Assembly: GCA_032716605.1 (NCBI GenBank)
Contig: CM064573.1
Span: 7,652,207-7,716,206, forward strand
Reading direction: 5' to 3'
Source: Paralithodes platypus
Lineage: Eukaryota > Arthropoda > Malacostraca > Decapoda > Lithodidae
DNA: 64,000 nucleotides
A program made the position numbers and the translations under genes. The notes under the pieces are model-generated. The model was not told the DNA's origin. It saw nothing but the letters and a program-made list of their open reading frames with translations, and did not search any database. Position 1 is the stretch's first letter. Every line of letters starts with the position of its first letter. Of the stretch, positions 58,889 to 64,000 are shown piece by piece.

Positions 58889-59296
58889 TTAACCCCTTGA
58901 GTACCAGCGACGCACGTTATGCGTCGCCTACATATATAATACTAAACCCCAGGGACAAAATGGTTGCATTTGTGTCAAATACTCTTGTCCTATGGCACCT
59001 AGAGGGTTCAGATCTGTATGGGAACTGCTCTAGTATCCCATGCAACAATACCAATGGTTGGAAACCCTCCAAGTCCAACCGCGGGAGTGATTTTACAGTA
59101 TTTTGCCTACCCAGTTCCCCACGTTAATTGCGACTTTCCGCCGCCCCGCAGGACCCCTAAATGACCTTGGTGAGCGTTTTTTTTTTTTTTCCTTCATTAC
59201 TAACCCATCCCATGTGTTTTCATGAAAACAAAAATGACAACCTGCTGGCCCCTCGATGTACATTTATTATATATCAGCTGGTGCTCAGTGGGATAA
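58889..59296. mobile_element. TTAA MITE, family 2 relative, diverged
   Basis: Left end TTAACCCCTTGAGTACCAGC-GACGC (TTAA 58889-58892), right end inverse with ATAA at 59293-59296. The interior keeps 'GTATGGGAACTG', 'GTATCCCATGCAACA' and 'CCAATGGTTGGAAACCCTCC', which match family 2. End sequences are closer to family 3, so it links the two. Confidence 0.7.
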
Positions 59297-59384
59297 GAGA
59301 TCCCAGTTAACGTTAGATGCCTTCTGAAAGATTAATCATACAAGAACAGATTTAGTGGGGCAGAAAGGCGACATAATTAACAAG

Positions 59385-60292
59385 AGTATTGTTGTTGTTA
59401 TTGTTGTTGTTCCCTAAGCTGCCTGGCCGAACAGCCCCGAGTCCCTGAGGAAGGCCATGGCCACGATCAGGCTTTCCCACAGAGCTCTCATTGAGTGTAG
59501 ATTGTGTTGTTGGCGTAAGTGGTTGTGTGAAATGCAGTCTTCTATGATGTGTTTAATGGTATGGGGTGCCCTGTTACATCCCGGGCAGACGTCGACGACG
59601 GAGTCATCCAGTCTCTTCTGATAGCTCAGGAGAGCTGGATGGTGTCCGCATCTCAGCCTGGCCAGGTGGACTCTGTCCTCGCGAGGAAGGGAGGATTCGG
59701 AAGGATGGATTTCGGGAGGTCGTGCTTGCAGCTGTGTGTTGTCTGTGAGAGAGTGGATGGATCGGCGAGAGATGTGAGTATGGATGTGCTTCTGGAAGTT
59801 GGTTCGGGGTGGACAGGGAGGGAGAGAGGATAGTAATTGTGTGTTGGGTGTTGTTTTGATATTTCTTGGTGTCTGTGGGTGTGTTGCCATGTAGTTTAGT
59901 GGGTGGTCCTCGTTCGTGGAGGCTGCTGCCAGGAATTGAGTGCCTCTCATGTCCAGATGGTCTTTGACTTTGAGGATTTTGGTTTCTTGATGTAGGTGAT
60001 CTGTGGGTGCAGTAGCTGTGCAGCCTGTAATGATCTTTAGGGCTTTGTTTTGAATAGTCTGTAAGGTCTTATGATGTGTTTCAGCTAGGTTAGAAGCCCA
60101 GGCTGGGCTTGCGTATTCCATCACTGATCTTATGTATTGTTTATATACTGTGGAGGTGGTTTCTTTGTTGTGTCCAAATTTTGTGTGAGCAAGTGACCTG
60201 AGGGCATTAAGTCTGGGTGTCAGTTTCTTTTTAATATTTGTGGTGTGCTGTTTGAATGTCATATGAGTATCATATGTTACTCCTAGGATTAT
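59385..60292 (-). mobile_element. LINE G, 5'-truncated, (AAC)n tail
   Basis: Minus-strand element with the post-polymerase domain, ending in AAC/AAT repeats (TTGTTGTTA on the plus strand, 59389-59412). The truncated 5' end abuts a GT run (60293-60311). Confidence 0.85.
59414..60292 (-). pseudogene. LINE G ORF2, C-terminal domain after the polymerase
   Basis: An uninterrupted frame of about 290 codons: 'IILGVTYDTHMTFKQH', 'SVMEYASPAWASNL', 'QNKALKIITGC', 'DHLHQETKILKVKDH', then a Cys/His cluster 'CPGCNRAPHTIKHIIEDC' (about 59595-59540) and a stop TAG at 59414-59416. Order and composition fit the end of a Jockey/I-group LINE; the exact clade is not resolved. The polymerase core and endonuclease are missing. 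Lack of frameshifts suggests a recent insertion. Confidence 0.82.
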
Positions 60293-60330
60293 GGGTGTGT
60301 GTGTGTGTGTATGTGTTAGGGGTGTGTTGT

Positions 60331-60975
60331 ACTGTCGTACTGTACTGTACATATTTGTTTTGGTTGCTATTAATATCCATTAGGTTAGAACAACTCTTAC
60401 TGTACTGTACATATTTGTTTTGTTTGCTATTAATATCCGTTAGGTTAGAACAACTTGTACTGTACTGTACATATTTGTTTTGTTTGCTATTAATATCCGT
60501 TAGGTTAGAACAACTCGTACTGTACTGTACATATTTGTTTTGGTTGCTATTAATATCCGTTAGGTTAGAACAACTCGTACTGTACTGTACATATTTGTTT
60601 TGGTTGCTATTAATATCCGTTAGGTTAGAACAACTCGTACTGTACTGTACATATTTGTTTTGGTTGCTATTAATATCCGTTAGGTTAGAACAACTCGTAC
60701 TGTACTGTACATATTTGTTTTGGTTGCTATTAATATCCGTTAGGTTAGAACAATTCGTACTGTACTGTACATATTTGTTTTGGTTGCTATTAATATCCGT
60801 TAGGTTAGAACAACTCGTACTGTACTGTACATATTTGTTTTGGTTGCTATTAATATCCGTTAGGTTAGAACAACTCGTACTGTACTGTACATATTTGTTT
60901 TGGTTGCTATTAATATCCGTTAGGTTAGAACAACTCGTACTGTACTGTACATATTTGTTTTGGTTGCTATTGATT
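60331..60975. repeat. 60-bp minisatellite, about 10.5 units
   Basis: The unit is TACTGTACTGTACATATTTG, then TTTTGGTTGCTATTAATATC, then CGTTAGGTTAGAACAACTCG. Very uniform. A 60-bp period keeps a frame open (60256-61035), which is an artefact. Confidence 0.97.
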
Positions 60976-61194
60976 GTTCGGCCCGTGATTCGATTTTGCG
61001 GTGAACATTTATGTCAAATATACCTATCTCTATAAATTATCAGTTACTCATTCATTATTTACGACAAACCTATCGTAAATGAAAGGTGAAAATTGCCTAC
61101 TGATACTTTTAAGGAAGTTGTTCCAATGCTTAGTCCATTAGGATATATATAATTTACTTAGCATCCATACTAAGGGGGTGCCTTAGGAAAAAAT
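60976..61194. other. Non-coding spacer
   Basis: Nothing recognised. Confidence 0.5.
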
Positions 61195-63665
61195 CGACAC
61201 ATGGCTGGGGATAAACGTCTTGAAACAGTAGGCTGAATGGTGCTGAATGGATACAACCCAGAGAGAAAGGGAGAGAGAGAAAAAAACGAGGTGGGCCCCC
61301 TTAGCCATCTTTATATCATAATTTTATATATTCTATTTCTGTTATCTCTTCCACATATTACCTCTAAAAAACATGATATCTTAATTACAAACTTTCAACT
61401 CTCTCTCGCACGTCTCTCCTTTCATCTCCTCTCTCCGCTGTTCAGATAATCTCCTCAGTCTTGTTTATCTTTATCTTTATCTTCCTCGGTCGCGTTGCCC
61501 TCGTTCTCTTTCACGAGTCTCATATTTATGGTTTTGTTGTCACTTTTACTCTGACTGTTGTTCTTTTGCGTTTGTTGCTGGTTTCGTGTGGCTGTTCTGT
61601 ATTAACCCTCATCTCGTTCCCCTTCCTTCTCTCTTGTTCTGGTTTATCTTTATAGCTATCCCTCTGTGTTCTCTCCTTCTCCCCTGTTTCCCTCCCATTA
61701 ATAACCTGAATTATTCCACCCATGAACCTTCTCACCCTCCCTTCGTTCTTCGTCTCGCCACCTTGGAATTGGAGTTTGAAATTCAGAGGAGTTGGAGTCG
61801 GAACACAAGAGCAAGTGAGTTTGTTGTGCATATGTACACAACATCTGCCTTTGGCTTTGAAAGTAGGATAGCTGGTTGTCTATTATTGTATTAATGCTGA
61901 ATACCATTATCTGAAAGTAGGTAGATTATTATAAACTAATCAAGATTGAAAAAGTGATTGTTACGTTTTAATCTGTATTCATCATCTAGTTACTGCTGTT
62001 ATTTGTCTCATTAATATATTTCCTTGTTAGTCTTTACCGTTGCAAATATTCTCTAACATTTTTAGAGTAGCATCCACTATATTATATACTATATTGCTTT
62101 GTTTGTATATTTATGCACTTGTTATACTGTGTTGTGTATATTCCCTTTGTATGGTGTTCTCTGTCTAGCATACTCCCTGCCAGGCTGTGATCCCCCCATA
62201 TCTCCCTAGATATTGCTATGCTGTCTATCATACTCCCTGCCAGGCTGTGATCCCCCATATCTCCCTAGATATTGCTATGCTGTCTAGCATACTCCCTGCC
62301 AGGCTGTGATCCCCCCATATCTCCCTAGATATTGCTATGCTGTCTAGCATACTCCCTGCCAGGCTGTGATCCCCCCATATCTTCCTAGATATTGCTATGC
62401 TGTCTAGCATACTCCCTGCCAGGCTGTGATCCCCCCATATCTCCCTAGATATTGCTATGTTGTCTAGCATACTCCCTGCCAGGCTCTGATCCCCCCCCAT
62501 ATCTCCTAGATATTGCTATGTTGTCTAGCATACTCCCTGCCAGGCTGTGATCCCCTCATATGTCCCTAGATATTGCTATGTTGTCTAGCATACTCCCTAC
62601 CAGGCTGTGATCCCCCCATATCTCCCTAGATATTGCTATGCTGTCTATCATACTCCCTGCCAGGCTGTGATCCCCCCATATCTCCCTAGATATTGCTGTG
62701 TTGTCTAGCATACTCCCTGCCAGGCTGTGATCCCCCCATATCTCCCTAGATATTGCTAATTTAAAATAAATGCTGTCTAGCATACTCCCTGCCAGGCTGT
62801 GATCCCTCCATATCTCCCTAGATATTGCTATGCTGTCTAGCATACTCCCTGCCAGGCTGTGATCCCTCCATATCTCCCTAGATATTGCTATGCTGTCTAG
62901 CATACTCCCTGCCAGGCTGTGATCCCCCCATATCTCCCTAGATATTGCTATGCTGTCTAGCATACTCCCTGCCAGGCTGTGATCCCCCCATATCTCCCTA
63001 GATATTGCTATGCTGTCTAGCATACTCCCTGCCAGGCTGTGATCCCCCCATATCTCCCTAAATATTGCTATGCTGTCTAGCATACTCCCTGCCAGGCTGT
63101 GACCCCCCCCCCCATATCCCCCTAGATATTGCTATGCTGTCTTGTTCATATCGTTGTATGGTTTTGGTTTGCTTTTTGCGTTGGTTCGTAATTATCTCGC
63201 CTCTCTGCCACTATGTTTTCCTTGTGTATACTACCCTACAGGTATTGTATCCATTTGTAAGTTTGGGGTAAATGAGGTCGATGCTGACATAACTAGCTTA
63301 TTTTAAACTTACCTGAAGTATACTGATATTAACATTTCAGAGACAAATTAAGGTCATAATCCATGCGTGCAATTCTTCCTCAGATAAATTATAAATTTAC
63401 ATTGTCATTTTTAGAAGATGGTACAAATCCTCAAAGAGTTAAACTGGCCGGATTGCTCTCCTATTAACCGTCTTCCCAGATAGTCATGATTATTTTTCTT
63501 GAGAATTACCGGGTGTTGTTCTCTGTAACCTTTTTCGCAAGTCTGATATGACAGTTTTTACATTAAAGTTAAGGTTTTATTTTAATGCATAATTACTACC
63601 GGTATGATATATATTTAACGGGAATATCTGTTCTCTAGGTCCTTCAACATTATTTAAGCTGTTAA
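61195..63665 (+). repeat. Segmental duplication, right copy
   Basis: Matches 1-5008 directly. It lacks the LINE found at 49-1749, and its minisatellite is shorter. It ends at 'TTTAAGCTGTTAA', where the next element begins. Confidence 0.9.
62155..63145 (+). repeat. 60-bp minisatellite, about 16 units (right copy)
   Basis: Same unit as 2655-4480, more uniform, without the degenerate centre. A small AT insertion breaks one unit at 62757-62769. Confidence 0.97.
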
Positions 63666-63790
63666 CCCTCTCCGACATATGACGCGATTTTGAGCCTATT
63701 GGGGATACTTTAAAGCCTTTGTTACCATCAGGGGTATTTAGAAACCTTTAGTTTAGTTAACTCAACCTTTGCAGTTGTCTTTGAGTAACA
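63662..63790. mobile_element. TTAA MITE, family 1, inverted partial copy
   Basis: Starts at a TTAA (63662-63665) with CCCTCTCCGACATATGACGC and matches the inverse of 46750-46866 up to 'GTTGTCTTTGAGT' at about 63786. The other copy of the host segment has a single TTAA at the same place (5005-5008). Confidence 0.82.
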
Positions 63791-64000
63791 GGGAAAATAG
63801 GTGATAATTGAAGGGACCGGGGGGGGGGGGGGGGGGAAGGAGGAAGGAGGGGATGTGGAGGAGTGATATGAGGTATGGAGGGGAACAAAAAATTGAAGTG
63901 CTACTGGGGCCTTTTAAAAGATTTTTTTTAGGCCTTACCTCTTAAGAGGGTCCTCACCCTTGCCCACCAAAACCTCTTAAGAGTGTTCTCGCCGTTCCCT
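63791..64000. other. Non-coding end of window, poly(G) run
   Basis: G run at about 63819-63835, then a purine-rich stretch. An inverted pair 'CCTCTTAAGAGGG' (63950-63962) and 'CCTCTTAAGAG' (63972-63982) is present. No gene. Confidence 0.5.

Overview
This window is eukaryotic, gene-poor and dominated by repeats. It holds at least ten fragments of non-LTR retrotransposons, two tRNA-derived SINE-like units, about ten short palindromic DNA elements bounded by TTAA, eleven long minisatellite arrays, and many GA, CA, TG and TC microsatellites. I saw no intact host protein-coding gene. The CR1-type LINEs with an ORF1 esterase, one of them with an (AACATAAG)n-like 3' tail, together with very long GA and CA microsatellites, suggest a decapod crustacean. 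That is an inference from repeat style, of moderate confidence.

Layout. 1-5008 and 61195-63665 are direct copies of one segment with a 60-bp minisatellite at its core. The left copy carries a LINE (49-1749). The right copy carries a TTAA element (63662 on), and each copy shows the empty site of the other's insertion. 6850-7049 is a TTAA element. 7231-10934 is a nest: GA repeat, CR1-like copy C, and inside C a nearly complete CR1-like ORF2 (LINE A, 7475-10634) with a 10-bp target duplication. 12466-19950 holds CT repeats, minisatellites of 86, 84, 60 and 55 bp, a TG run and a TTAA element. 22396-29095 holds a second LINE A copy and a G-rich minisatellite split by LINE B (24173-28190), which has an esterase ORF1 and an EN-RT ORF2. 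31075-32752 is a 12+19-bp minisatellite. 33906-34392 is a tRNA-headed SINE that appears to carry the LINE A 3' tail. 35147-35757 is a pair of minisatellites sharing a core. 37215-42712 is LINE E (putative restriction-like endonuclease type) abutting LINE D (CR1-type with esterase ORF1), which is itself interrupted by a poly(A)-tailed LINE J. 46636-50515 holds a TTAA element, a tRNA-Val-like SINE and a 55-bp minisatellite. 51025-52639 is an RTE-like LINE F with a 10-bp target duplication and a related empty site at about 11600. 53430-55830 is the only stretch that looks like a host transcription unit: an initiator-like cluster, a GTAAGT donor and two related exon-like blocks with splice-like borders. 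56299-60292 holds LINE G 3' ends and TTAA elements, followed by a 60-bp minisatellite.

The most notable observation concerns the two elements that retain ORF1 (B and D). In both, an in-frame A_AAA_AAC heptamer lies at the very end of ORF1, and ORF2 lies in the -1 frame and is open across that point. This is the arrangement expected for programmed -1 ribosomal frameshifting. Other points of interest are a set of TTAA-flanked palindromic families that may share one transposase, minisatellites that can be traced to single-copy ancestors in the same window, and repeated coincidence of retroelement ends with microsatellites.
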